Notes under the pieces: generated by a model
Databases searched by the model: none
What the model was told of the DNA's origin: nothing
The model's input: only the letters and a program-made list of their open reading frames with translations
DNA from: Cyanodermella asteris
Taxonomy: Eukaryota > Ascomycota > Lecanoromycetes > Ostropales > Stictidaceae
DNA length: 64,000 bases
Direction of reading: 5' to 3'
Assembly (NCBI GenBank): GCA_900618795.1
Contig: UYJD01000017.1
Coordinates: 312,314-376,313, forward strand
Position numbers and translations under genes: made by a program
Shown: one piece after another, positions 10,301-22,690 of the stretch
Numbering within the stretch: position 1 is the first letter of the stretch
Layout: the number at the start of each line of letters is the position of its first letter

Positions 10301-13300
10301 GAGGCCTTGCATGAGCCACCTTGGCGTGTTTGGATTCAACCTGACCAGATGCAGCTGTCCGCCCATCATGCTTTGTATGATGCCCAGGTATTGGAGCTGA
10401 TCCTCCGAGACCTTGAATTGGCGTGCAAAGGCTTGCCACTACAGGACGCAAAGCCTCTTGAGAAACAGCTGGGCCTCCGTTTGGCCGCAAATTCAAACGA
10501 CGGTGCCGCAACTGATTTCTGGAAAGCTGTCGGAGAGAAGGCTTTTGTGACGAGGTTTCCATGCGTCACTCCTCTAAAAGTTGAAATAAAGAATGCCAGT
10601 GAGGTCTCATTGACATGTACCCTCAGCCGGGGCGAGCTCGAGAAAGGCTGCCGCGAACAAGGCATCACGATGCAAGTTGCTGGCCAAGCAGCATGGGGTC
10701 GACTTGTTTCAGCTTATACGGGAGAACATGAAGTCACGTTCGGTACAGTGTTGAGCGGTAGAACGACCGAAGATTCCGAGGAAGTTGGATTGCCCTGCAT
10801 CACTACTGTGCCGGTTCCAGCACACGCCGGCAAATCCAAGCGAGAACTGCTCAACAACTTGATGCAGTTCAATGCCGGCGTTCAACCACACCAGTTTCTG
10901 CCGCTGAAACAGATCGAGAGGGCAATGGGCCACAGCAATGAATCACTCTTTGACACAATATTCACCTACCAGAAGCGGCCATCTACTGCCGACGTTAGTC
11001 GGCTTCTCGAATTCGTCAAGAACGACCTAACCATTGATTATCCTCTCTCTATAGAGATGGAGCCAACGGGCGACGACAAGCTGGAGTTCGGGCTATACCA
11101 CCAGGTTGATCGACTGCCTGAGGAGCAAGCGCAGCTACTTCTTGAGCAGTTCGATGAATTACTCCGCGAGACAGTTAGCACTTCCCCGGACTGGAGCCCA
11201 CCTGACGTGCAGGATGCAAGCCAGAAGCTGTATTCCATCACCGCTCCTGAGTACCCGTTTCTCGAACATGAAGCCAAATTGTTACACGAATTTGTCGACG
11301 TCAGTACAAGACAATCACCCAGAAAGGCTGCTCTCGAGTTCGTCTATGACATTCCAGAAAGCGGTGCGATTGAAAGGAAGTCCTGGACATACGAAGAATT
11401 GGGCCTGGAAAGCAACAAGATGGCAAACCTCCTCCGCCAAAAAGGCGTTCAGCAGGGGTCTGTCGTTGCGGTGTGCTTCGACAAATGTCCCGAAGCGACT
11501 TTTAGCATGCTGGGAATCTCAAAGCTCGGCTGCTCATTCTTGGCTCTTGATGCCGGAGCACCGATAGAGCGCAAGAAATTCATTATGAACGATTCCAAAG
11601 CAGCTGCGCTCGTAACCAGGGGCGCCGTCGTTGAGGGCTTGGAAGCAATGGTTGACGTCCCTGTTGTCAACCTCGACATCGTCAATCCAGACACATTCCC
11701 AGACACCGTTCCGGAGCTTGAACGGCCGATTGACCCGCAAGATCTGTCATACTGCTTGTACACGAGCGGCACAACAGGCACGCCGAAAGGCTGCGCGATC
11801 ACCCAAGAGAACGTCGTACAGGCCTTCCTTAGCTTTCACAAGCTGTACAGATGGAACGACAATTCGCGTTGGCTTCAATTTGCGTCCTACCATTTTGATG
11901 TTAGTGTCATGGAACACTTCTGGAGTTGGAGCGTCGGCATGACTGTCGTTGTAGCCAGTCGAGATCTGGTCTTTGCCGATCTTGCCGGGACAATTAAGAA
12001 GCTGGAGATCACGCATACCGACTTGACCCCTAGCCTGGCACATCTGCTTAACCCGGAAGATGTACCCAGCCTTGCTGGTGGTGTTTTCGTCACTGGTGGG
12101 GAGATGCTCAGGCAAGAAGTGATTGACAACTTTGGGCCGCACGGGGCCATACACAACGCATACGGTCCGACTGAAGCTACGATCGGCTGTACGATGTATC
12201 CTGGAGTTCCTCAAGACGGGAAGCCTTCGAATATTGGTTGGCACTTCCCGGTTGCTGGATCTTACGTTGTCAACCCGCAAGATCCCACGAAGCCTGTGTT
12301 TCGCGGTGCTGTCGGAGAGTTCGTCGTCAGTGGCAAACTCGTCTCACAGGGCTACATTGGTCGCCCTGAGTTGACAAAAGAAAAGTTCATCACGTTGAAT
12401 GGTGAGCGGTGCTACCGCACTGGCGACCTTGTCAGGGTTCTACACAATCGCACCTTCGACTTTGTGGGGCGCGCCGACGACCAGGTCAAGCTAAGAGGCC
12501 AACGACTAGAGAGTGGTGAGATCAACAGTGTCATCAAGGCCCGAGATAAAGAAGTCATCGACGTGACTACACAGGTTCTGAAGCATCCTAAGCAGCAAAA
12601 AGAGCAACTGATCACCTTTGTGGTTGTATCAACCTCGGGAATAAGAGACAAGAGCTCCAGCCGGATTGTGAGCGAAGATCCACCTCGAGCGTTACTCAGC
12701 GACCTCAAACGTGCCTGCCAGGAGAAGCTGCCCCAGTACATGGTTCCAACGCATATTCTCCCAATCACGAAGCTGCCTCTCTCTGCCAACAACAAAGCTG
12801 ATGCAAAGCAGCTCAAGGCGCTGTATGAAGATACGAGCATTGAAACACTGCAGAGCCTCTCACGGAAAGACGATTCAGACAACAGCGATCAATCATCTAG
12901 TGAAGAGGAAGCGAAAATCAAGGCTTGCCTATCGGACATGTTGGACCTCGCACCAGACCAGATCTCTGGCCATGGCAGCTTCTTTGAGCTTGGCCTCGAT
13001 TCCATCTCCGTGATAGGCTTCGCACGGAAGTTGCGAGCCAGCGGCCTCACAAAAGTAACCACAGCTGCCATCATGGAATCGTCGACACCATCAAGGTTGG
13101 CCAAGGCTTTGACTGCTAGATCTGGTCTGAGCTCCACACATCACGATGGTTCAATTCAAGCTGCCAAGCAGAAAATCATCGCTTGCCATCATCAATACAA
13201 GAGTGCAGCCGCCCAGGCACTGTCGGTCACCCAGGACAAAATTGAGTTTGTGGCTCCATGCACGCCGTTGCAGCAGGGTATTATCTCGCGTGCTCTCAAC

Positions 13301-16300
13301 AGCGACAACGAGATATATTACGGTGCCTTCCATTTCGATCTCAGGAAAGGTGTTGACCTCGAACGTCTGCACAGGGCGTTTCAGAATGTGACAGACAAGG
13401 TGCAGATTCTGCGCACTCGGTTCATCTCAACGGACGAAGGACATGTCCAGGCAGTACTGCGCCATACCGAGCTCCCTTGGACACAATCCACGACCTCAGA
13501 CGACAAGATCGAATCACATCTACAAGCAAAGTTCGCCGACTGGCGGAAATCGAATGATGAGAACATAGCGCACCCTGTCCAGGTCGCGATTAGCAAAACC
13601 GAAACGACTACGGTGCTGACACTGCACATATTCCACGCATGCTACGATGGCAATAGCTTACCCCTTCTGGTCAAGTGTTTATTGGGAGAGTACCACTCAA
13701 CAGGTCAGGTCGAGTACGGTCCTGCGTATCGCGATGTCCTACCATATGGCCCCTTGAGACAAGCGAAAGACTCCAAGGATTTCTGGACCAAGCATCTTGG
13801 ATCGTCTGCAGGTCTACAGACGCACAGACTCCCAGCTTTAGCCGTTGATGCCTCAAAGGCGCCTCTCAGCATTACGAAAGAGGGTGTAATTATCGAAGGC
13901 CTCGAGAGCTGCCGTCGTAAGCTGAACGTCACCCCTCAAGCTCTTTTTCAAGCCTGCTGGGGTGTGCTGCTCCAGGAGGCGGCATCGGGCGCTCTCGTTC
14001 AAGGGCTCGTTGTTTCGGGACGATCGATTGACTTTGAGGGTGCAGACCAGGCAATTGGTCCGCTCTTCAACACCATACCGTGCTTGCTGTCTGTCAAGCA
14101 GGATGACAGCTGGGCAGATGTTGTACGACATTGCCACGACTTCAATACTGCTGCGTTGCCTTTCCAACATACACCTCTCCGTGACATCCAGAAGTGGATG
14201 TCGCCTCGCAGGACGTCCAACGATGGCAACTTGTTCGATACGCTTTTCGTCTTCCAAAGAAACCAAGATGCGCCTCAGCTACCTGCAATCTGGGAATTGA
14301 GAAGCGATCACTTCGAAGCTGACTATCCACTGGCGTTAGAAGTTCAACAGTCGAATGACGATTCCTTCAGCTTTACGCTGGTGTCTCAACCTGGAATTTC
14401 GAGCCAAGAAGCATCTGGAAAGCTGCTTGATAACCTTGAGTCTGTCCTTAAGTCGGTGATCAAAAATCCATCTGCGCCTGTGTCGGCGTCCGCACAAATC
14501 CATGCCCTACCAGACGAGAATGGTGGTACTACCACTACAAATGGAGAAGCACGTACAAACGAAAATTCTAACGGACGTACAAATGGCCATATTAGCAATG
14601 GTCAAAATGAAACAGCAACATCCTCGTGGACAGACGAAGAGCGTGTCATCAGAGACGAAATCGCGCGCCTAGCAGGCGTGGATCCCGAAGAGCTCTCGCA
14701 CCAAACATCGATTCTGGAGCTCGGGCTTGATAGCGTTGATGCAGTCAAATTATCAACGAGGCTTAATCGAAACGCTGGCATCAAGATTGCCGTCAGCGCG
14801 ATAATGCGTCTATTGACTGTTGGCAAGATCACAGCCAGCGGCTCCCGACAGAAGAGCGCCGATGCCAAGGCAAGTCGGGACAAGTACACGCAGCTCAAAG
14901 CGCAGCTTGCAGAGTATGCGAAAAGTGCCGAATTACAGGGTCCCGATGTCGAGGATATTTTGCCATCGACTCCCCTTCAGGAAGGTATGGTTGCTGATAT
15001 GCTCAGCTCTGAGCTGCGAAACTATTTCAACCATGACGTCCTCAAGCTCAGCGCTGATATCAACATCGCAAGTTTGAAAGAAGCGTGGCAGAAAGTGGCG
15101 GACGCTACACCGATCCTTCGGACCCGTTTCGTGGAGATCGATGATCCGAGTATCGATACTGCTGTGGCTCAAGTGGTACAGCGAGCCCAGCCATTGGCTT
15201 GGTCCGAAGCTACGATCGAGGTCGAGGACAACTTTGATTCCGCCCTAGAGACAGTTCGCCAAGACGCTGTAAAGAGCCTTGACAAGTCTCCACTGTTCAG
15301 ACTGACGCTCTTGAAGGGACAGAAGGATGACGAGCCTCGTTATCTGATCTTGTCACTGAGCCATGCCATGTACGATGGTTGGTCACTTGGTCTTCTGCAT
15401 GCCGATGTCAAACAAGCCTACAGCCAGGAGCTAGAGGGCCGACCTTCCTACGAGCCTGCTTTGCAAAGCATCGTTGATTCCGTCGGGGATCAGTCCGCTT
15501 CATATTGGCGACAGGTACTGCAAGACACATCAAGATCGACCTTCCCACTACGAGACGTGCGTTTGAACGGCACACGGAAATCACACAGGTCAGAGCTCAA
15601 CTGCAAGCAATCTGCTACCGATGTGCAAAGCTTCTGCAAGACGCACAAAACAACCGTCGCTGCCTTTTCGCAGACCGTGTGGTCTTTTGTGCTGTCATCC
15701 CGGCTCAAGAACCTTGACGTGGCATTCGCAATGGTGCTGTCCGGACGAGATGACGTTCAGACAAACGACGTCCTCTTCCCAACCATGAACACAGTGATCT
15801 CACGAAACGTCATCCACGGCTCACGAGTGGAGATGATGCATTATATTCAGAACAACCTCGCGAGCATGTCAGACCATCAGCACTTCCCACTTCGAAAGGC
15901 TCTCGCGATCGCAAAAGTCCGAAGCAATGAGGACCTGGTCAACTCGCTCTTCATCTACCAGAAGCAGCCCGACGTGTCCCTCTCGTCTTCACCTGCGCTG
16001 TATGAGTCTGTGAGCGGACATGCAGATGAGGGTATCCCGGTGGCTGTCGAAGCTGAGATCGCGGATGGAAAGCTCACGTGGCGGATTGCCGCGAAAAACG
16101 ATTTCTTGAGTCAAAACGACACGCAGTCGATACTGGATGACTTGCTTGCTACCACAACCGAGGTTTTGCGCAATCCTGATGCTGATGCAGCTTCGTTCGA
16201 CGGGGCGAAGGTCTCTGTGTGTGGTCTACCATCATTCAGCCACGGTAATGAGGAGAACACAGTCAACGGCATCCTCAACGAAGAGGTTGCGAGCGCCGAT

Positions 16301-18020
16301 GATGCACCGTTGACTGCTGTTGAAGCCCAAGTGCAGTTAGTAGTCGCCATGGTTTCAAAGCTCGACACCTCTGAAGTCAAGAAAAATTCAAGCCTGCTCA
16401 GTCTTGGCCTCGACTCAATCAGCGCGATCAAAGTTTCGGCCCTATTGCGCCGAAGTGGTCTGGGCATCACAGTCAACGAGCTACTGAAGGCAGAGACTGT
16501 GGCGAGAATTGCGAAACAGGCGCGACAGATTGCTGGCCAGAACGGCGAGGTCAAGCGTACGCCGGAGCAAGACAGCGACCAGGTCCGAACTCAATTGAGG
16601 GATTTCGTTGAACCATTACTTCCGAATGCGCTCCACAATTCCGGAATGTCTGCCGCGGACGTCGAGGAAGCATTGCCAGCGTCTCCCGGACAAGTTTTGA
16701 TGCTCTCGAAATGGCAACAACAGGGCCTGTATTTGCCAACCTTGGAGTTCGATATCAGTGGCGTCAAGAACATAGAAGCCGTGACGACGGCATGGGATAA
16801 TCTCGTACAGAACACAGCTATCCTGAGGACAACTTTTGTTGTTGCCGGAAGCAGCAGTAATTCTGTTCTGCAACTGGTGCTCAAACCTTCGAAGACCAGA
16901 CCAGCAACAGTCGTACCAAGCGAAAAGCCCCTGGATGCGGCCGTGTCCGATTTCGTGAAGCAGAGCATCAAAAGCGATGCCCTGCCCACCCCAGCTGCCC
17001 TCCTCTTGCAGGCGGGGCAGTCAGGCAAGGTGAACGCCAGATTGAGATTGTCACATGCCTTGTACGATGGCTACTCAATCAACCAGATCTTCGAGCGTCT
17101 CCAAACCCTTCTCGGAGATAGCACTCAGCAATTGACCTCCTCATCTCCAAGCTACCGCTCATTCCTCGCCAGGACGATCAACGACATAGTAGCACGAAAG
17201 GGGTACTGGTCTCGATACCTCTCCAACCTGAACACCAAGTTTCTACCCCGCAGCAAGCCCTCCTCATCGACACGCTTCCACGTCGTAAAACCAAACATCG
17301 TCCCTCAAATGCCCGAGCTGCACACTTTCGTTCGGAAAGAAGGTCTCACAATCCAATCCCTCTTCGTCGCCGTCTACGCCCAAATCTACGCCAGCCTAGC
17401 CGGAGCCGGCGATGACCAGGACGTAATCGTCGGCGCGTACGTTGCGAACCGATCCTTCGACGGCGCCGACGAGCTCGATGCGCCGACACTGGGCTTCGTC
17501 CCTCTTCGTGTCCGAGACGCTAAACGAAGGGATCTGACCGATATTGCGAGACAGCTGCAGGGAGACCTTCGTGATATCGCGCAAGACACGCGTGGTTCCG
17601 TTTCGATGCACGAGCTCCGCGAGTGGCTCGGCGACGACTTCAGGATCGATACCTGGGTCAACCTGATCTTGCAGGAGGACACGTCTCCTCAGGTAACTGA
17701 GTGTACGACGATCACTTTTGGCGAAGACAAGTCGGGGAAGGATGAGAGGTTTGAGATTGAGACGAGGGAGGAGGATCGGACGTGTGGGCTGTTCTTGACG
17801 GGGGACAACGCGCGAGAGCTGTATCCGGTATGTTTGCACAGATGCATTGTTTGAGTGATTGTGGCTGACCTCGTTATAGGACTCGGTTGATATTGATGGG
17901 ACGATTTCAGCTGGGTCGATGGACGTTGGCGTGCTTGCCCCGGATGGAATTGTTGATCGAGAGGGGATTGAGGTGATTATTGGCGACATTGCGCGCAAAC
18001 TGGTGGGATGCATCAACTAG
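7349..18020 (+). CDS. siderophore-type nonribosomal peptide synthetase, A-T-C-A-T-C-T-C-T-C
   Basis: The gene has two exons (7349-17827, 17880-18020) with a 52-nt phase-0 intron and encodes 3539 residues. Reading through the intron would end it early with a spurious tail. Domain order: a condensation-like remnant (about 30-230); A1 (YTSGSTGRPK near 408); T1 (phosphopantetheine Ser802); C1 (HHALYD at 1006); A2 (YTSGTTGTPKG near 1471); T2 (Ser1885); C2 (FHACYDG, catalytic His2096); T3 (Ser2462); C3 (SHAMYDG, His2672); T4 (Ser3023); C4 (SHALYDG, His3236). No thioesterase follows; release is expected from the terminal C domain. Two ATC modules followed by two TC units are the hallmark of ferrichrome-family synthetases (SidC, NPS2, Sib1), which use the TC repeats iteratively to make cyclic hydroxamate hexapeptides. 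Those usually have three A domains and 4700-4900 residues, so this one is about one module short. The product is likely an intracellular or secreted hydroxamate siderophore. Confidence 0.92.
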
Positions 18021-19889
18021 CGCTCCTGATACAAAGCGTTTTGGTTTAATCATTTGGTTATAAAATTCGTTTCTGGCGTTGCAATTTCGTATTGGGCTGA
18101 AGTGCAAATGCCCTACGTCGGACAATACCTCTTGCATGCTTGCCGAAATTTGAAAGAAAAAAAATCCCGTGCATTTCGTGAGAAGCTTCACGTTCCCATG
18201 GTACTATGCCTATGGACCTTTGTTCTTGCCTGGAATATTCAGATGTGTTAAGAGCTATTTGTTACACCACTTGGAAGCCTCAAACTTTGAATTGGTTTGT
18301 TGAATTGTTTTATGAAAACAAGCAAAAAGAAAGATGTCACGCATTTATAAGACCCCGCGCACTTCGCCGCTGGATCTATCCCATGCTTCTTCATGGAATG
18401 GCCTTCCCTTCCAGACTTGCAGGTAGAGGCCTAACAATACAACAACCCTGGGACATGCGCCGGCCGGCAAGTGTGCATGCATCACAGAATTGACGTGAAC
18501 TTCGTGTATCACGATGCCTTGCACGTGGGCACTCCCATCTCCATCACTCATTCACATCAAGACTCCGACGGTCGCACATCGAACAATAGCCAGCGCGCAC
18601 GTGTCCGCCATACTCCTTGGAGTCTCTTTCGAGACTCACCTTTTCGACTCCATCCGACACAGACTGTAAGTCTCAAGCTCTTCGGCTCCGGGTTTCCGGC
18701 CTGCAGCACCCTCGAGAGCGATCATTCTGGTACACGATCCGAAATGACCGGTGACTATTCGCGTAGTGCGTGTTATCGAACAAAGCGTCGCTCCGAGAAC
18801 GCCTTATCCCAACAGACATCTGGGGGTTTGAGCGTGCCGTGTTGAGCATCGCGCATGATTCTGTCGAAAAGTGCAGAGACCGTGAGAGCCGGAGAGGAAA
18901 TAGAATGGCAATTTCTGAGACGGGTGAATGTTAGGGCAGCTCAATAAATGGAAAGGCACCTGAAGTTTCGTGTGTGATAAGTGTATCGCGTGAGAGTGCA
19001 GGGAGGAAGTACCCGTGGCCCAGATCTCTCACAATGTAAGAGAGGGCATGAAGCATGCTCGATGAAGCACCTCACCAACACCGCCAGAGGGCAAGAGTTG
19101 CATGATTCTCACTTTTCCATAGGGGCACGGTTGCAGATGCAGCTCCCAATCAGTGAAATGCCGAGCTTGCTGCCCCCATTTCCATAACCACGTGAGGTGC
19201 TGGATGTGAAATTCAGGTGAAGCACTTCACACAGTATGCTCAAACTTCTTGCATGTCGGTCTGCTGTATTGCCTCTGGAACCCAAGTTCCAGCGCGTTTC
19301 CAATTTATATATGAGCATCATCGGCGGACGATCGAGCCAGGAATTGCCCATCGATTGACAAATGTGAAGCGAAGCAGCCGCTGCTTCGGGCAACGGGCAC
19401 TCGATTGACAAATTCACACACTCTTCACTCATCACCCGCGCAGCAAGCGAGGAAGGCACAACAATGGGCTGTTGACGGTCGCCTTGCGAGCACTGAAAAA
19501 AATTTCTACTTCCGCGCGCGAAAGCTGAACTGATTTGTTCCCTCTCCCACTTTCCAACTCTCCTTCCACCACCATCAGCAGGACGGTAAATCTCCAAACG
19601 AGCCTGCTTTCTTTTGGGCTCACCGTAGCCATTGAAGCCTGTCTCTCTTTCGAGATTGTACCTCTTATTGCTGATAAGCCACCGACAACCCATCATTGCG
19701 TATTCGCACTCACAACAACACATTAATAAAACCATACGCACCGAGCTGGTCTCGTGTTGATTCCGACCAACATCTCCTTCGACAACTTCTTCCACCTTCA
19801 TCAATACATCACATAACATCTCCCGACAACTCCACATCACGCAACACATCAGCGACACCGAGATCATCACAACACACATAGCAGCAACA
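18021..19889. other. intergenic between NRPS and membrane kinase
   Basis: No supportable gene was seen. The 3' end of the NRPS lies at the left. The right part (about 19,690-19,889) is CA-rich and pyrimidine-poor, with many CAACA/ACATC runs, and looks like the kinase 5' UTR. A long minus-strand open frame (19,109-20,005) overlaps the kinase start and has no recognisable domain. Confidence 0.5.
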
Positions 19890-21917
19890 ATGGCTGCGGT
19901 TATCTTTGCTCCCTGGGCCTCCAACCCTTGGCCGATGTTCCTTCTCCTGTTCTTCTCCCGCATCATGGCGGCATACGTGTACTTCGAGGCGTTTCTGTTT
20001 GCCAATCAGGAGGGCTTGGATTACATCTGGGCTTTCATCTTTGCCCACATCGCGCTCGGCTGCTGGCTGCTGCTCCGCTTGCGGGTGAAACAGCCTCCTC
20101 TTCTCATCGCCAGCTGCTTTGGCCTCTACCTGGAAGGGTGGGCGGTCCACCTGTACGTCTTCGACGGCGTACGGTGGGACGTGACGATGGGATGGGCATT
20201 CGCACATGCCTGTGCCATGATCGTGGTCCTGGACCTTGTCTTGGGCATGCCCATGCCTCCACCTGCGTCGTCTCTGCTGCCTCTGCAAAACCAACAGGCG
20301 AAGCAACCTTCCGGGGCTTTGCCTCGGATTGTTGTCACGTCGCCAGAGGGGCAGCAGGGCGACCAGCAGGCTCCTGTCTCGTCTCCGGCCGTTTCCGTGC
20401 CTCTGTCTGCTTTGCGGTCTCCTTCGCCGTCACCATCGCCGTCTTCGCTGTCGCCAAAAGTCTCGGATAGCTCCACCCAAACCAGCGATACCGACGCAGC
20501 TTTCGCTGTGGTCGACGCAAAGCTGGAACAACACAAAGATCAGCTCACGGAGCTGATCAATGGCTGGGGAAAGAAGATTCTGGGGCAGTGCAGTGCAGCA
20601 GAGGCACGCGCTGAGGCTGCTGAGCTGCAGCTGGCTGGCGAGCGCCTTGCACGAGAGGCTGCCGAGAGGGCTGCGGAGGCCTCCCACCGGAGAGCCGTCA
20701 TCTTTTCGGTCCTGTTCTGCTGGAGGCAGCTCCAGCACGCTCACACAACTGGCGTTCCTCCCGTGGTCTCGCCTCCCGTGGTCACTGCTCGCGTGTCTTC
20801 TTCCGCCACGCCGTCCGTCTTGTCTCCCGTGTCGCCTGTCCGAGTGAGGTCTAATGCCTTTAAGGCAGGCCACCTCACCCCCTCAGCGTCCGAAGCTGTG
20901 CAAGTCGGCGGAGGCGGGGATGCCGTGTCCGTCGAGTCGTCTGCTCGTCCTCCGCGCCTATCCGAACCCAACGCCATTATGGCACAATATCCTGCCGCCG
21001 CCGCCGCCATCCCGACCCTCGAAGAGGAAATCGAGCTGCCTGAGACTGCCGAGGGCGAGCTTCCGCCAGGGACTGGTGACCTCCTTGGTCGAGGGAACTT
21101 TGGCGCCTGCTACGTCTTCCAGCCACCCGGGACGGACCTGAAGGTAGCTATGAAGCGCTTCGCTCCGATCCACAAATGGGCCAGCATGAGCCAGGAGGAT
21201 CGCGATTCGACCGTGGTCTGCTACGTGTGCCTCTTCGAGCGTGAAGCCGAGATCCTAGAGGTCTTGAGCGGTGATGGCTCGAAATCGGACCCCAACGCTG
21301 CTCACATAGTCAAGTTTTTTGAGAAGGCGCGGGGAACGGGGCCACAACGGTTCCTGTTCACTGGCTTGTGCGAGGGGAGTTTGGAGCCGCTGCTGGGGTG
21401 TTTTCCTTTCACGGATTTGCATGCGCCGCGGCTTTTGAAGCACCTCATGAGGGCACTGCTGCGACTGCGGACGTGCATGGTCGTCCATTGTGACATCAAG
21501 CCTGCTAACATCCTGTACAACGTGGTCGACAACAAGTTCCATTGGCGTCTTGCGGACATGGGCATGTCCATACAAGCAGACGAAAATGAAGTCATCGAGA
21601 AGAGCGAGAGCGGCACCCCTGGAATTCAGGCACCAGAGGTGGTCAATGAGAGGAACTCGTCGTATGCATCAGACATATGGTCGTGCTACGTCGTTTTCCA
21701 GGAGGTTCGCGGCATCACAACCGTCGTGGAGGGTTACAGAACGGGCATGGATGTGGACGAGTGGGCCAGGATTATGGCGACGTCCTATCGCCATGACCCT
21801 AACACCGACCTTGGTTGGCTTTTCAGACACATGGGTGCAGAAAAGCCAATGTACCGGCCAACGCCTGAAGAGGTGCTTGACAAGATCGAAGAATACATGG
21901 CCACGCAGTTCTTCTAG
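19890..21917 (+). CDS. four-TM membrane-anchored protein kinase-like protein
   Basis: This single-exon gene encodes 675 residues. Four hydrophobic helices lie at about 14-37, 45-63, 70-91 and 99-120. A Pro/Ser-rich spacer follows (about 121-200), then an Ala/Glu/Arg-rich coiled coil (about 204-268), a second disordered stretch and a kinase domain from about 395 to the end. Visible kinase elements are the glycine loop LGRGNFGACY (399), the ATP-binding lysine in VAMKRF (422), catalytic HCDIKPAN (533-540), the magnesium loop as DMG instead of DFG (556), the APE motif and SDIWS. All catalytic acids and the lysine are present, so it is probably active. HCD replaces HRD, as in DYRK kinases, which makes it a non-RD type. 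I do not recognise an orthologue. A receptor-like layout with a multi-helix anchor is rare in fungi. A tandem-repeat array begins about 50 bp after the stop codon. Confidence 0.85.
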   Translation: MAAVIFAPWASNPWPMFLLLFFSRIMAAYVYFEAFLFANQEGLDYIWAFIFAHIALGCWLLLRLRVKQPPLLIASCFGLYLEGWAVHLYVFDGVRWDVTMGWAFAHACAMIVVLDLVLGMPMPPPASSLLPLQNQQAKQPSGALPRIVVTSPEGQQGDQQAPVSSPAVSVPLSALRSPSPSPSPSSLSPKVSDSSTQTSDTDAAFAVVDAKLEQHKDQLTELINGWGKKILGQCSAAEARAEAAELQLAGERLAREAAERAAEASHRRAVIFSVLFCWRQLQHAHTTGVPPVVSPPVVTARVSSSATPSVLSPVSPVRVRSNAFKAGHLTPSASEAVQVGGGGDAVSVESSARPPRLSEPNAIMAQYPAAAAAIPTLEEEIELPETAEGELPPGTGDLLGRGNFGACYVFQPPGTDLKVAMKRFAPIHKWASMSQEDRDSTVVCYVCLFEREAEILEVLSGDGSKSDPNAAHIVKFFEKARGTGPQRFLFTGLCEGSLEPLLGCFPFTDLHAPRLLKHLMRALLRLRTCMVVHCDIKPANILYNVVDNKFHWRLADMGMSIQADENEVIEKSESGTPGIQAPEVVNERNSSYASDIWSCYVVFQEVRGITTVVEGYRTGMDVDEWARIMATSYRHDPNTDLGWLFRHMGAEKPMYRPTPEEVLDKIEEYMATQFF

Positions 21918-21959
21918 GAGCTGGAAGGTTCCGAGACGTGTCGGTCTGTGCGGGTCGGT

Positions 21960-22690
21960 GGCGCAACAAGAGGAGGACATAGGGGTCAAGGGCAAGCTGG
22001 CCGGTCAACGTAGGGTGCTTTGCTCTGCGTTTGATAGATCCGGAAGCGGCGCCAGGCCGGTAAATTGAGGAGGACATGGGGCGCCAGGGCCAACTGGCCG
22101 GAGCACAGCGGAGCATGCTGCTGACCGTCCTGTGCATTCGGAAGTGGAGCAGGCAGTCACCAAGGGGAAGGCAACATTCATGGACTCTCGCTCGTCAGTG
22201 ATGGCGGTAAGACGGAAGCATGCATTTGTGGCTGGATCCTGTTGGCAACGTTGGGCCAGGTGGTCGTTCAGGGGACGGCAACAAAACATGGACTCTCGCA
22301 CACCAGACATGGTGGTAAGTCGGAGCATGATTTGGACCAGACCCTGTTGGCAGGACATGTTGGCAGTCATAAAGGAAGGAAAAATCATGGACTCTCGCTC
22401 GTCAGAAATGGCGGTAAGACGGAAGCATGTTCTGTGACCTGATCCGGTTGACATGGTAGGCCAGGTGGTCACTCAGGTGATGGAGCAATCATGGACTCGC
22501 GCTCGCCAGTAATGGTGGTAAGACGGAGCATGATTTTGCGGCCGGATCCCGTTGACAGGACATATTGGGCAGCATTTAGGTGAATGGAACAATCATGGAC
22601 TCTTGCTCACCTAACGGTGCTAAGGCGGAGAAAATGTTTGCGACCAGGTCTTGTTGGCGTACAGGTGGATTTTGAGATGGCCTGGAGATT
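21960..22690 (+). repeat. degenerate tandem array of about seven ~100-bp units
   Basis: Aligned unit starts fall near 21971, 22068, 22180, 22288, 22387, 22491 and 22595, so the period is 97-112 bp. The best conserved segment in units 3-7 is ATGGACTCTCGCTCGTCAG followed by a block like ATGGCGGTAAGACGGAAGCATG; unit 7 is the most diverged. Units 1-2 begin AGGAGGACAT and share the later CGGAGCATG and GGGGAAGGCAACA-like parts. Four of the five later units contain GGTAAG(A/T), a good 5' splice-donor core, right after the second ATG. Units 3-5 happen to be in one reading frame; units 6-7 are not. It is not a CRISPR: there are no invariant short repeats and no unique spacers. Confidence 0.75.

Noticed and set aside
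19109-20005. 298-residue minus-strand open frame over the kinase start
   Set aside because: It is antisense to the kinase first helices and 5' leader, has Cys/Met-rich, domain-free content and no splice or start support.
22132-22437. Small protein with repeated MDSRSS-VMAVRRKH segments
   Set aside because: It is the translation of three repeat units that happen to be in phase; the flanking units are out of phase, so the frame is a by-product of the array.
21960-22690. CRISPR-like array
   Set aside because: The units are ~100 bp, degenerate throughout and lack unique spacers; fungal nuclear genomes have no CRISPR.
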